This document shows positions 51,839 through 60,896 of a DNA stretch of 64,000 bases, piece after piece. A program made the translations under genes and the position numbers. The notes beneath the pieces were generated by a model. It had not been told where the DNA came from, made no database searches, and worked only from the letters and a program-made list of their open reading frames with translations. The stretch comes from Thiocystis violacea. Its GTDB lineage: Bacteria > Pseudomonadota > Gammaproteobacteria > Chromatiales > Chromatiaceae. The DNA lies in NCBI RefSeq assembly GCF_016583575.1, contig NZ_NRRG01000026.1, forward strand, positions 1 to 64,000, in the 5' to 3' direction. The first letter of the stretch is position 1. Each line of letters opens with the position of its first letter.

Positions 51839-52981
51839 ATGAAAATCTGGATTCGTGCCATCGTGGCGATCGGGGTTCCGGTCCTGGTCGGGATTCTCTG
51901 GCTGCGCGTACTGGAGGCGCCGGAGCGCGTCGAGAATCCATCTCTTGAGAGTCTTATCGGCGAGGTTGGAACGGGCTTCGCGCCGCTCGACGACGACTGG
52001 CGACTGAATCCGCCCCAGGATCACGGCGCGCATCCGGAGACGCGCGGAGAGCTTTGGAACCTCGCGCTCTGGCTCGAGGACACGTCTGGTGCGCGCCACT
52101 GGATACAATTCAACCTCGCCCGTCTCGCCCTAAGTCCGGCGCCCGTCGAGCGCGCGTCGGGCTGGGCCACGAATCACTTGTATCGCGGCCAACTCGTCAG
52201 GCTGTCCGATGGGGACAGGACGACGCGCGCGCAAGAGCGTCTGAGCCGCGCCGCGCTCGGGCTGGCCGGAGCCAGCGTCGAGCCCCCGCGCGTCTGGCTG
52301 GAGGATTGGTCCTTCGAGAGCGCGGCCGATCCCGATCGCTTGATGGTCAAGGTGCGGGGAGGCGAGACCCAACTCGACCTCATCCTGACCCAGGACAAAC
52401 CGGCGCTCGCCGGCGACCGGTTGCAATTATTCGCGCGCGAGCGGGGCGATCCGGGCGTCCACGCCTATCTCCTGTCGCGCTTGAGCGTGACCGGGACACT
52501 GGGTGTCGATGGGCGGATCCTGCCGGTGCGCGGAAGCGCCTGGCTCGATCATGCCTGGGGCGGGATCGGCGCGGACCAGGGTCGGCTCGGGCTGAATCGA
52601 TTCGCCGTCCAGCTCGATGACGGACGCGATCTCATCTGTCTTGAGATCCGCCGTCAGGACGGCTCCGGGCGGCCGATTCCCAGTTGCGCCCTCATTCACG
52701 CCGATGGCGCGATCCAGAGCTTTCAGCGCCGCGATCTGGCGCTGGAGGCGACCCGGTCATGGACGAGCCCGCGCACGGGTCGGACCTATCGTCTGGACTG
52801 GCGGCTCGCCATCCCGCTGCTGGATCTGGAACTGGCGCTGCGGCCATTGGTCGAGGATCAGGAGACGGACCGCTCCGCGCGCCTCTGGAGCGGCGCGATC
52901 CGGGCCAGCGGTCGGCAGGGCGAACGCCCCATCTCCGGCGTCGGGCGGGTCGAGCTGGCGATTGCGCCCGATCAGCCATGA
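51839..52981 (+). CDS. Lipocalin-like (AttH/CrtC-type) membrane-anchored protein
   Basis: The 380-residue protein has an N-terminal anchor (VAIGVPVLVGILWL), then two lipocalin-like halves. Motifs typical of the AttH/CrtC fold are visible: RLNPPQDHGAHPE, WNLALWLED, LEDWSFES, SAWLDHAWGG and RFAVQLDDGRDLICLEIRR. Known: CrtC carotenoid hydratases share this fold; related proteins accompany ABC exporters. Substrate unknown, and crt genes are absent, so carotenoid activity is not claimed. A diheme cytochrome follows 48 bp downstream. Confidence 0.8.
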   Translation: MKIWIRAIVAIGVPVLVGILWLRVLEAPERVENPSLESLIGEVGTGFAPLDDDWRLNPPQDHGAHPETRGELWNLALWLEDTSGARHWIQFNLARLALSPAPVERASGWATNHLYRGQLVRLSDGDRTTRAQERLSRAALGLAGASVEPPRVWLEDWSFESAADPDRLMVKVRGGETQLDLILTQDKPALAGDRLQLFARERGDPGVHAYLLSRLSVTGTLGVDGRILPVRGSAWLDHAWGGIGADQGRLGLNRFAVQLDDGRDLICLEIRRQDGSGRPIPSCALIHADGAIQSFQRRDLALEATRSWTSPRTGRTYRLDWRLAIPLLDLELALRPLVEDQETDRSARLWSGAIRASGRQGERPISGVGRVELAIAPDQP

Positions 52982-53029
52982 GCGTGTCCCGCGCTCGACG
53001 TGCCACCGCGAACAGAATCGAGGTCTACC

Positions 53030-54571
53030 ATGACAATCGACGCCCCATTGATCGGCCGGATCGGTAGGATGGGCAGAGCGCAGCGTGCCCATCCTGTACG
53101 CTCCGAGGCTCAAGATACAGGGTATGGTCCAGGACTTCGACGGCTCGGTTCTTGGTTCGGTCCGCTGCTTGCGACCCTGCTCCTGACCGGCTTGGCCGGT
53201 TGCGATTCCGGGACCAGCCCCCGGGATGGCATCGCCAAGGCCGAGGTCGGGCGCGTCCCGGCCCACCCGCAACGTCCGGGGGATCCGGCGCGCGGCTATG
53301 AGGCCTTCGTCAACCGCTCGATCGTGACCTGCGGGATTCCCTACGGCGTTTATCGCCGCCTGCGCGAAGGCGGCCCGACGGAGACCCACCAGCCAGTACC
53401 CGGACGCACCGGCCGCAACGCCGAGCTGCCCTACGGACTCACGGCCCATGTCGCCGCATCCGGCGTCGAACTGGTCACCTCCAATTGTCTCGCCTGTCAC
53501 GCCGCGCCCATCAATGGTCGACTCGTGATCGGTCTTGGCAACGAGTTCCTCGATCTGACGGTCGATCCCCTGCTCGGCATCGAAGCCGCCGGGGCCATCG
53601 CGATGAATGAGGCGGAGCGCGCGGAATGGACGCGCTGGGCGGATCGCATCACCGCCATCTCCGACTACATGATGACCGATACCATCGGCGTGAACTCAGC
53701 CAGCAACCTGACCCTGGCCCTGATGGCTCATCGCGACCCCAAGACGCTGGCCTGGTCGAACCGGCCGTTGATCGAGCCCCCGCCGGAGAAACCGCTGCCG
53801 GTCAGCGTCCCGCCCCTGTGGAACGTTGGCAAGAAGCACGCGATGTTCTACAACGCGGAAGGGCGGGGCGATCACGTCCGCTACATGATGCTGGCCTCGA
53901 CCACCTGCACCGACTCCGTCGAGGAAGCCGCCGCCATCGACGCCTGGTTCGTCGACGTCCGTGCCTACTTCACGACGCTCAAGCCGCCGGAATACCCCTT
54001 CCCCATCGATCCCGGTCTGGCCGAACGGGGCTACGCCCTCTTTCAGGAGACCTGCAAGGAATGCCACGGCACCCATGGCGAGGAGGCGCGCTATCCCAAC
54101 AAGGTCATCGCGCTAGGCAAGGTCAAGACGGACCCCATGCTGGCGCGCAAAGGATTCGGCGAAGCCGACCGCTTTCTCCGCTGGTTCCAGTCATCCTTCT
54201 ACGGCGAGCTGTCGCAAGCCGCCCCCGCGCTCGGCTATATCGCCCCCCCGCTCGATGGCGTCTGGGCCACGGCCCCCTACCTGCACAACGGATCCGTCCC
54301 CACCATCGCCGCCCTGCTCGACAGCCGCCAGCGACCGACCTACTGGGAGTTCGACCGCGCCGGCGACGACCAGCCGGCCTATGATCGCGACCGCCTCGGC
54401 TGGGCCTACCGCTCGCTGGATCACGGCAAGGCCGGCGCCATGGGCTGGGACGAGCGCAATCGCCTCTACGACACCGGTCTGAGCGGCTACGGCAATCAGG
54501 GCCACACCTTCGGCGATGACCTATCGGACCCCGAGCGCACCGCCCTGATCGAATACCTCAAAACCCTCTAA
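53030..54571 (+). CDS. Diheme cytochrome c lipoprotein, N-terminus encoded by repeat
   Basis: The 513-residue protein has a lipobox signal GPLLATLLLTGLAGC (Cys58) and two haem motifs, CLACH (153-157) and CKECH (342-346), with PPLDGVWATAPYLHNGS and a C-terminal TFGDDLSDPERTALIEYLKTL, as in the di-heme peroxidase/RoxA-like superfamily. The ATG at 53030 has GAGGT 6 bp upstream, but residues 12-32 are encoded by interspersed repeat copy 6, giving an unusually long n-region (about 40 residues) before the signal. Substrate unknown; electron transfer in the periplasm is likely. Confidence 0.82.
   Translation: MTIDAPLIGRIGRMGRAQRAHPVRSEAQDTGYGPGLRRLGSWFGPLLATLLLTGLAGCDSGTSPRDGIAKAEVGRVPAHPQRPGDPARGYEAFVNRSIVTCGIPYGVYRRLREGGPTETHQPVPGRTGRNAELPYGLTAHVAASGVELVTSNCLACHAAPINGRLVIGLGNEFLDLTVDPLLGIEAAGAIAMNEAERAEWTRWADRITAISDYMMTDTIGVNSASNLTLALMAHRDPKTLAWSNRPLIEPPPEKPLPVSVPPLWNVGKKHAMFYNAEGRGDHVRYMMLASTTCTDSVEEAAAIDAWFVDVRAYFTTLKPPEYPFPIDPGLAERGYALFQETCKECHGTHGEEARYPNKVIALGKVKTDPMLARKGFGEADRFLRWFQSSFYGELSQAAPALGYIAPPLDGVWATAPYLHNGSVPTIAALLDSRQRPTYWEFDRAGDDQPAYDRDRLGWAYRSLDHGKAGAMGWDERNRLYDTGLSGYGNQGHTFGDDLSDPERTALIEYLKTL
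53063..53124. repeat. Interspersed palindromic repeat, copy 6, inside coding sequence
   Basis: TAGGATGGGCAGAGCGCAGC, GTGCCCATCCTGTACGCTCC, GAGGCTCAAGATACAGGG: a very well conserved copy, lying in frame within the 5' end of the cytochrome gene. Confidence 0.85.
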
Positions 54572-54626
54572 GCCTCCCAGCGGACATGAAACGAGAGGCC
54601 AATCCTCATCGAACGTAAAAAAGGGG

Positions 54627-54655
54627 TTGCACGACCGGAGATGCTTCCGTATTAT
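54627..54655 (+). promoter_or_regulatory. Sigma-70 promoter of initiator tRNA
   Basis: TTGCAC (54627-54632), 17 bp, TATTAT (54650-54655), 12 bp before the tRNA. Confidence 0.9.
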
Positions 54656-54667
54656 TAGCGGCTCAGG

Positions 54668-54744
<77 letters not shown>

Positions 54745-54753
54745 ATTAGAACA

Positions 54754-54787
54754 AGGGCTTACGGTTAACCGCCGCAAGCCCTTTTTC
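54754..54787 (+). terminator. Intrinsic terminator after tRNA-fMet
   Basis: GGGCTTACGG and CCGCAAGCCC form a 10-bp stem with one mismatch, followed by TTTTT. Confidence 0.88.
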
Positions 54788-55245
54788 GTTTGTGGCCGTT
54801 CATGTAGTCAGGTTTCAGAAATCCGAATCAACGCGGCGGCCAAGATCTTCCTCGGCGATGCTGGGGATCGGTGCCCTTGGACGAATCCGGCCCGGAATCG
54901 AAGCCTCGAGATTATCGAAAATGCCCAGCGGGGCATCTCGCCCATGAAGCGCGTCCATTCTCCAGGAATCATCTGGACGACATTGCCGGAGTCGTCGACG
55001 CGATGGGCGCGCGGACCCCCGCCAGCCGCGATGTTCCAGGGTTTTCATGACCTGGAATGGCGTCAGAATCCAGTTTGTGATGAACGGAATCGCCCTGATC
55101 GGGTGGGATCGCCTGGCTACCTTCAATTCGCGCACCGGCGCAGATAGACTTGCTTTCAGCCGTTGCCGAATCTCTCATGGATCGGTGAAGGTCAGTGCCT
55201 CGGGGCGGGTGGTGCCGTGTCGGGGCCTGTTTATGTCAGGGCGGA
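54788..55245. other. Gap with no supported gene
   Basis: The 458 bp between the tRNA terminator and the DUF1640-type gene contain only short frames with no recognisable product. It could be decayed sequence. Confidence 0.5.
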
Positions 55246-55605
55246 TCAGATCAGCTTCGCGACCTTCATCAGCACGCCGATGATGACCGTGGTTTGTAGC
55301 AGGCCAGCCGCGATCACCCAGCGGGTCAAATCGGCCTTTGTCTCGGCAATGCGCGCGCCAGTTTCGGCGAAACGAGCATCCATCCTGAGTTCCGTTTCGC
55401 GAAGATCCCGTTTCAGTTCGACGCGCAGCGATTCAATGTCTCGCCGCAAATTGTTTTCGTGCGCGTCCACTTCTGCTTTCGTCGCCATCTGCCGATCAAG
55501 GATCTCGGCAAGTGCGCGGGCTTGAGTGGCGGCTTGCTGTTCGCTGAATCCGCCTGCCCTGAGGGTTTCGGTATAGGCCAGCGTGTCCAGAATAAAGGTC
55601 GTCAT
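55246..55605 (-). CDS. DUF1640-type coiled-coil membrane protein
   Basis: The 119-residue protein has TTFILDTLAYTETLRAGGFSE at the start, a coiled coil at about 42-90 (ENNLRRDIESLRVELKRDLRE), and a final membrane helix (WVIAAGLLQTTVIIGVLMKV). This is the typical short CCDC90/DUF1640 layout. Known: function is unknown; such genes often occur in mobile or repeated contexts. It lies just outside the conjugative element boundary. Confidence 0.85.
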   Translation of the reverse strand: MTTFILDTLAYTETLRAGGFSEQQAATQARALAEILDRQMATKAEVDAHENNLRRDIESLRVELKRDLRETELRMDARFAETGARIAETKADLTRWVIAAGLLQTTVIIGVLMKVAKLI

Positions 55606-55640
55606 GATGTGGTGCTCATGGAATACCGTGTAACGTCAGT

Positions 55641-55932
55641 CTATCCGTTTTCTACTTTACGCGGCGTAGCGGAGCCCCTGCCTGCTCCAGCGACCAACCC
55701 TCCAGCTTGGTGTGCCACTGGCGCGGCAGATCCAGCGGACGGCGGCGATAGCGATAGTGTTTCCCGGTGGTGGCGAATGAGGGACACGATCTTGGATGTA
55801 GGTCCGCGAGGCATCGGCGACGAGAAGATATTGCTTCCGCGCGGCGACCTCCTCGGCGTCCGCCTGCCGTTGCGTATGCGTATACGAATGGCGAACATTG
55901 GCCAATTTCGCGCATTGCGCGAAAAATTTTGA
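55641..55932 (-). pseudogene. Possible frameshifted gene remnant
   Basis: On the minus strand one frame reads AEEVAARKQYLLVADASRTY and an overlapping frame continues KHYRYRRRPLDLPRQWHTKL, suggesting one gene split by a frameshift. I do not recognise the product. It lies outside the tRNA-Arg fragment, on the chromosome side. Confidence 0.3.
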
Positions 55933-55970
55933 GCCAAGGTGCTTGGGGGTAATCGTAACTGATTGAAAAA

Positions 55971-56024
55971 TGGCGCGCCCGACAGGATTCGAACCTGTGA
56001 CCCCAGCCTTCGGAGGGCGGTGCT
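55971..56024 (-). other. tRNA-Arg(CCG) 3' fragment: attachment site of the conjugative element
   Basis: On the minus strand AGCACCGCCCTCCGAAGGCT, GGGGTCACAGGTTCGAATCC, TGTCGGGCGCGCCA reads as the 3' part of a tRNA-Arg with CCG anticodon through to CCA. The 5' part is missing. Known: elements integrating at tRNA 3' ends leave such a fragment at the far end. The orientation puts the element at higher coordinates, where transfer genes begin. Confidence 0.85.
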
Positions 56025-56278
56025 AAATATATAAATCAAACACATACGCGAGCGCCCGCAACGATTTCGCGCATAGTGACGCATATATATGCACAGCTTT
56101 TCGCACAGTTTCGCACAACTGAAAGGCCGTCTAGGAATATCCAGGGTCAGGCCGGCACTAAATTTCCGTACCTCGCCGACCAGCCGATTGAAGACTTCCG
56201 AGGGATAGTAACCCGAGTCAACACCTTGCGGTCGTCATGCTGACGTAACCGACAGGTCGTCACTGCGGCCATCAGCCA
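56025..56278. other. Non-coding end of the conjugative element
   Basis: No gene is supported. It carries three short tandem ATCAGCC units at the end of the transglycosylase gene (56271-56291). Confidence 0.5.
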
Positions 56279-56971
56279 TCAGCCATCAGCCAGCGCCTTC
56301 GCCATCTTGAGCACGCGGCGCCCATAAGCACGAGCGATGCTCTCGTTGTTCCAGTGATGGTAACGCCCGACACCGAGTTCCAGATCGCCCGGCGCCGAGG
56401 CGATCGCCTCGACCAGGATGCGCGCGGCGATTTCCAGATTGGTGCGGGCCTCGAGCAGATCGGCGGGGTTAGCCACCTTGTCGCCATGCCAGCGCAGGTT
56501 GACCTGCATCAGGCCGACATCGATGGCGAGGGGACGATAGCGGGCCGTCAGGCGCTGAAGCGCCAGGGCGGCCTCCGCGCGGGAACGATGGAATTGCGGA
56601 CCCTCTGGGCCACGCAGGGTATAGGGCCAGGGCGCGGAGGTGTGCGCGCCGACCCCGTGACGGCTCTCCTGTAGCGCCACGCCATAGAGCAGTTCGGCAT
56701 CCAGTCCGTAGCGAGCCGCGACCGTTTCCCAGAAGGTGCCGCGCAGGAAGGCGCTGGAGGTGGTGGCGCCAGGGTGGAGAGGGGCGTGGATGGGGCCGGT
56801 CGCCTGGGGTGCGACCATCGTGCGCGGGGTTAACCCCGGCGTCCGTTCCGGTGCCGCGATCGGTGTCGGCGCCGACGTGGCCTGGATCAGCCGGATCAAG
56901 GGTTGCGCTTGAACCAAGGAGGTCGTGGCTAACCACCACAGGAGCAGGAATGAACGAGAGAGAACGCGCAT
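56279..56971 (-). CDS. Lytic transglycosylase of conjugative element
   Basis: The 230-residue protein has a signal peptide (1-22), a Pro/Thr-rich linker, and an SLT domain with catalytic Glu102 in GVALQESRHG, then IDVGLMQVNLRWHG and YHHWN. Known: such enzymes open peptidoglycan for the mating channel. It is the gene closest to the attachment site and divergent from the rest. Confidence 0.9.
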   Translation of the reverse strand: MRVLSRSFLLLWWLATTSLVQAQPLIRLIQATSAPTPIAAPERTPGLTPRTMVAPQATGPIHAPLHPGATTSSAFLRGTFWETVAARYGLDAELLYGVALQESRHGVGAHTSAPWPYTLRGPEGPQFHRSRAEAALALQRLTARYRPLAIDVGLMQVNLRWHGDKVANPADLLEARTNLEIAARILVEAIASAPGDLELGVGRYHHWNNESIARAYGRRVLKMAKALADG

Positions 56972-57271
56972 TGATGACTCGTCGGGTGAATGAAGCGAAA
57001 GGCCATCGCCAAACCTCGACGGAGTCTATCCGAGTCGCGCACCGGTTGAACTCCGAAACGGTGTTTGCGTCGCCCCACCGTTATTAGGCATGAATCGAGC
57101 GGGGCTGGATTCACCGTAGCGCGTTGCGAGAGCGGATCACCATCGGCACGATGGCCTTGATCGTCGACGATGGGCATTCAGCGCGAGGAGTTCATCGTGG
57201 ATGAGGGGCGGCGCTTGTCGGTGCCGTGCTCGTGCTTTCTCTCCGACCGTTATTGGGAGCCGCGTCTGTTC
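56972..57271. other. Divergent promoter region, conjugative element
   Basis: This gap between divergent genes should hold both promoters. The downstream gene may start as early as 57170. No consensus element can be assigned with confidence. Confidence 0.4.
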
Positions 57272-58015
57272 ATGTCCAGTGAATCCTCCGAGAAAATCGC
57301 CCCGATCGCCGTGGATCATCTTCCGACCCTAGCCCCCAGCCACCGCGCACCACTCGCCCAACCGCCACCCATTTCGCGCCGAGCCGCGCGACGCTATCGA
57401 CATAGTCGTCCGGTGTTCGATCGGGCGGTGCGCATCCACAGCGAATACGTGCGCCGACTGGTCAGTGACCGTCAGCTCAAACCCGCGATGACGGCGTTGT
57501 ATGGCATCGATGTGATCCTGCGCCTCATCGCCACGGAGGCGCAGGCCGATCAGATCGAGTCGGTGATCGAGGCCCGCCTGATCGAACTGAGCGAGGCCAT
57601 GACGGAGGAGCGCGAGCGCCTTCGGCGCGAGTTGGAGCGCCACGGCCTGATGGATGTCCATCCGCGTTACACCCATCCCACGGATCTGCGCATCCAGATC
57701 GCCTCCCCCCACATCGGCGCCTACACCAATCTGATCGTGGAACTGGATCAGATGATGATCGCTATCGATACCCTCTGGTTGTCCGGCTTGCTCTCGAACA
57801 AGGTCCATGCCGAGCGCGAAATCCAGTGGCGCAATCAACTCGGCCAAGCTGGGCAGCGGTTTATCGCCTTGCATCGTCTGGCCTATGCGGAGGCGGAGCG
57901 ACAGGGGCAACGCGAAGCGGTGGATCGTGAGGCGCGTGAGGTGCTGACCGTGTTGAACGAAGACGACACGGCGGCGGCATCCGCGGATCTTGACCAGGCC
58001 GCCGAGGACGACTGA
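57272..58015 (+). CDS. DUF1845 / AcaB-like protein of conjugative element
   Basis: The 247-residue protein, mostly helical, contains HSEYVRRLVSDRQLKPAMTALYGIDV and THPTDLRIQIASPHIGAYTNLI, typical of DUF1845, which includes the AcaB regulator of IncC plasmids and the PFL_4669-type proteins of integrative elements. The tail is acidic. Start chosen at 57272 (MSSESSEK); an earlier ATG at 57170 is possible. Likely a transcriptional regulator or structural partner of transfer genes. Confidence 0.75.
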   Translation: MSSESSEKIAPIAVDHLPTLAPSHRAPLAQPPPISRRAARRYRHSRPVFDRAVRIHSEYVRRLVSDRQLKPAMTALYGIDVILRLIATEAQADQIESVIEARLIELSEAMTEERERLRRELERHGLMDVHPRYTHPTDLRIQIASPHIGAYTNLIVELDQMMIAIDTLWLSGLLSNKVHAEREIQWRNQLGQAGQRFIALHRLAYAEAERQGQREAVDREAREVLTVLNEDDTAAASADLDQAAEDD

Positions 58016-58215
58016 GGCCATCGGATGCTTCCGCCACGGGCGCGGTCTGGCCATGGTTGGTGCGGAACAACGGTCAGAAACGCATTCACGGTTTTCGATT
58101 CCAGACCGTTTGATCGGTCGTTATGATGAAGGCCACATCCCTTGGTCGCGCCGCGGCGGAAGTCAATTCGCCGTGTCGAGATCGATTCAACGGTGGAACA
58201 GAAGAGGCGCTCACG

Positions 58216-58872
58216 GTGGAGAAACACAACCCAGCGATGGTCATGCTGAATTATGTGACACAGCAGATTCATGAAGGCAATTATCAGGTGGCGTTGGCCT
58301 ATGGATTCAATTGGGATGAAATTCGTGCGCTCGAATCGCTGTCGCACCAGGAATTTCATTGGCTGATAACACAGAGCCCGAATTTCATGGAATTCGAGGT
58401 GCGTGTCAATCATCAACAGACCCAGATGGCCTTGCAGCGCCTCGCGGCCCAGAAGAAAACCCTGGATGTGCAACAGCGTCTCTTAGTGGCCGGCGCGCCG
58501 CGGGCCTTGATGATCCAGCTCTTCGGTTGGATTCCTCAGCACTATTGCAGTCAACGCAAGCTCCTGAGACTCGACGATGAGCTGCCGCGCGGCGGACGTC
58601 CGACCAATCCGACACTGAACGAGGAAGAAGACATTCTCGCGGCCTGGGATCAACGCCGCGCCTTGGATCTTCCCGAACGTTACTTACAGACGGCCAGCAT
58701 CACGCAGGTCACGCTGCGCCAGGTCTGCCGCGCACTCAGTCTGCGCGAGGCGCGCGAGCGCGAGGCCCTGAAGGCGCGGCCGGTCAGGCGGGCGCGCTCC
58801 CTGGCCTCTCGTCAGGACAACCGCCAAGGGCCGGTGCGGACCCGCATGGCCGGATTGTCCGCGCTTGTCTGA
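58216..58872 (+). CDS. DUF2857-type protein of conjugative element
   Basis: The 218-residue protein contains LNYVTQQIHEGNYQVALAYGFNWDEIRAL and LLVAGAPRALMIQLFGWIPQHYCSQRKLL, matching DUF2857 proteins (FlhC-like AcaC/AcaD relatives) of integrative elements; the tail is Arg-rich. It could act with the DUF1845 protein. The start is uncertain (GTG 58216; ATG 58237; or ATG 58123). It overlaps the M23 gene by 8 bp. Confidence 0.75.
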   Translation: MEKHNPAMVMLNYVTQQIHEGNYQVALAYGFNWDEIRALESLSHQEFHWLITQSPNFMEFEVRVNHQQTQMALQRLAAQKKTLDVQQRLLVAGAPRALMIQLFGWIPQHYCSQRKLLRLDDELPRGGRPTNPTLNEEEDILAAWDQRRALDLPERYLQTASITQVTLRQVCRALSLREAREREALKARPVRRARSLASRQDNRQGPVRTRMAGLSALV

Positions 58873-59500
58873 AACCTATCCGAAGCGTCGCCAGGTCACG
58901 GCGCTCCTGTGCCTGGTGCCGCTCGGTCTCGGTGCGGTCGAGGCGGACGCTCAGGCGCGCACCGCCCCCACCATTCGACTCATCACCCAGGACAGCGCGC
59001 GGGAGCGCTCGGGCTTGCGGATGATCCGCGCCCGCGCGACCTCCGAAACGCCCGTGCCGGTGCGCGCGGATCCCGTTGAACCATGGAATCTCTGGCCCGT
59101 GTCTGGACGGATCAGCTCCGGCTACGGGTGGCGCCGTCATCCCCTCACGCACCGCCGACAGTTCCATCACGGGATCGACCTGGCGGTTCCCTCGGGCACC
59201 CCGATCCGCGCGGTGGCGGCGGGACGGGTGTCGTTCAGCGGATGGTCCGGCGGATACGGTCAACTGGTCGAACTCGATCATGGCGAGGGCTGGACCAGTC
59301 GCTACGCGCACGGCCAGACCCGGCGAGTTCAGGTCGGGCAGCGGGTGCCGGCCGGCGAGACGCTGGCCACCGTGGGGGCCACCGGGATGACGACGGGGCC
59401 GCATCTGCACTTCGAGATCCGCCATCAGGGGGCTTCGCTCGACCCCATCGCCTGGCTGCCGGCCGCGCCGGCGGGCCGATTGGCCGCGAGTGTGTGGTGA
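58865..59500 (+). CDS. M23 metallopeptidase of conjugative element
   Basis: The 211-residue protein starts at TTG 58865 (overlapping the previous gene) and has a signal peptide (about 1-30). The LytM/M23 domain shows GYGWRRHP, HHGIDLAV (His102, Asp105), YAHG and HLHFE (His180, His182), so zinc ligands are complete. It should cut peptidoglycan crosslinks during channel assembly. Confidence 0.9.
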   Translation: MSETYPKRRQVTALLCLVPLGLGAVEADAQARTAPTIRLITQDSARERSGLRMIRARATSETPVPVRADPVEPWNLWPVSGRISSGYGWRRHPLTHRRQFHHGIDLAVPSGTPIRAVAAGRVSFSGWSGGYGQLVELDHGEGWTSRYAHGQTRRVQVGQRVPAGETLATVGATGMTTGPHLHFEIRHQGASLDPIAWLPAAPAGRLAASVW

Positions 59501-59895
59501 AGCCGTCGATTCTGCACCTGATCGAGCGTCTCGGCGGAGGGGTGTCGTTCGTGGAACTGTGCCGCGACATCGATGGCTTTGCCGGACCTCGCGATTGCAC
59601 GCTTCACACGCAGGTCATCCTCTGGCAAGGGGTTTCCGACGCGGCCATCATCGCCTTGGACGAACTCCAGCAGGCACGCCAGATCGTGCTGGTCGCCTGC
59701 CGTGTGCTGGTGTATCAGCTCGACGGGAAAACGCTCCACCTGCCGGTCGCCAAGCGCCGCGACTATGTTTACAAACGCCCCCGCTGGTATCCGGTCGCGC
59801 TTTCGACGCCCGCGCAGTTGCGCACGCCTGGTTCGCCGCTGCGGCTGGCACGGCGAACCTTGGGTGCGCGCGATCATGCGTCTGTGCCGCGCTAA
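59497..59895 (+). CDS. Conserved small protein of conjugative element
   Basis: The 132-residue protein starts with GTG overlapping the M23 stop (GTGA) and is soluble: SILHLIERLGGGVSFVELCRDIDGFAG, then DAAIIALDELQQARQIVLVACRVLVYQ. I do not know a function. The 3' end overlaps the traF start by 20 bp, so translation is coupled to both neighbours. Confidence 0.6.
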   Translation: MKPSILHLIERLGGGVSFVELCRDIDGFAGPRDCTLHTQVILWQGVSDAAIIALDELQQARQIVLVACRVLVYQLDGKTLHLPVAKRRDYVYKRPRWYPVALSTPAQLRTPGSPLRLARRTLGARDHASVPR

Positions 59896-60883
59896 GCCGC
59901 GCCAGACTGGGCGCGCCCTGCTCGCACTGGGGCTCAGTGGCGCGCTTCTCGCCGCCCGTGCGCAGGAGGCACCACGCTTTTACGAACGCTCGGCGGAAGG
60001 TTGGTTCTGGTACCAAGTCGAGCCACCCGCGCCGGCGCCGGATCCTGACCCAGAACCCGTGCCGCCGATCGCGCCCGAACCGCCTCCGCCATCGATCGTC
60101 GCGGACGCCCCCGCGCCGCCGCCGCTCTCGGCGGCCTGGCTGCGCGCGAATCTGGAGCGCTACCAGCAGCAGGCGATCGACGATCCCAGCCCCACCAAGG
60201 TCGCGCTCTATCTGTATCTGCAGAAAATCGCCCTCGATAAAGCCTCTCGCTTCACCGACGCCTTCCAGCGCGTGGTGCAAAGCGATCCCGCACTCGATGA
60301 AACCACCCGTCAGCCGGTCGGCAATTACGCCAACCTACTCAATCGCGTCGCCGGTCAACACCGCGAGGCGGTGCTCAAAGCGCTGGCGGGAGAGGCCGGG
60401 ATCTGGTTTTTCTATCGCTCGGATTGCCCCTATTGCGCGGCGCAGGCGTCCGTGCTCCGGGTGCTGGCCGACCAGCAGGGATTCACCGTCCAGGCCATCG
60501 CGCTCGATGGCCAGCCCCTGCCCAAGGGACTGTTTCCGGACTTTCGCCGCGATGCCGGTCAGGCCGCGCGCCTGGGCGTGGTCTCCACCCCGGCGCTGTA
60601 CTTGGTGCGCCCGCCCGAGGGCATCGCGCCGCTCGCTCAGGGGCTGTTGTCGCTCAACGATCTTCAGCAGCGCCTCGTGCTGGCGGCCCGCGACGTCGGC
60701 TGGATCGATGAGGCGACCTATGCCCGCACCAAGCCCACGGTGGCCGATCGGTTCCTGGAGGTCGCGTTCGATGCCCCACTGGACGTGTCCGCGGATCCGG
60801 CGGTGTTTCTGGATCAGTTACGGGCACGGGCGAGCGGCGATGCCCCGGCCTTCGCGCCCACCGCCCCCTTCGCGTTTGAATAA
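59876..60883 (+). CDS. traF: TraF-like conjugal pilus assembly protein
   Basis: The 335-residue protein has a signal peptide (1-30), a Pro/Glu-rich linker (50-85), and a thioredoxin-like domain with FFYRSDCPYCAAQ (Cys184-Cys187) and GVVSTPALYLV. Typical of TraF of F-type systems; the CPYC pair suggests disulfide chemistry in the periplasm. Next is traH. Confidence 0.88.
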   Translation: MRLCRAKPRQTGRALLALGLSGALLAARAQEAPRFYERSAEGWFWYQVEPPAPAPDPDPEPVPPIAPEPPPPSIVADAPAPPPLSAAWLRANLERYQQQAIDDPSPTKVALYLYLQKIALDKASRFTDAFQRVVQSDPALDETTRQPVGNYANLLNRVAGQHREAVLKALAGEAGIWFFYRSDCPYCAAQASVLRVLADQQGFTVQAIALDGQPLPKGLFPDFRRDAGQAARLGVVSTPALYLVRPPEGIAPLAQGLLSLNDLQQRLVLAARDVGWIDEATYARTKPTVADRFLEVAFDAPLDVSADPAVFLDQLRARASGDAPAFAPTAPFAFE

Positions 60884-60896
60884 ACCGAGGTCGCTC

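Noticed and set aside
54815-55135. A 106-codon minus-strand frame after the tRNA
   Set aside because: No similarity or domain seen; Arg/Pro-rich composition suggests a chance frame.
55641-56084. A 147-codon minus-strand frame beginning RHYARNRCG and containing GSQVRILSGAP
   Set aside because: The GSQVRILSGAP part is a translation of the tRNA-Arg fragment; the rest is not a supported gene.
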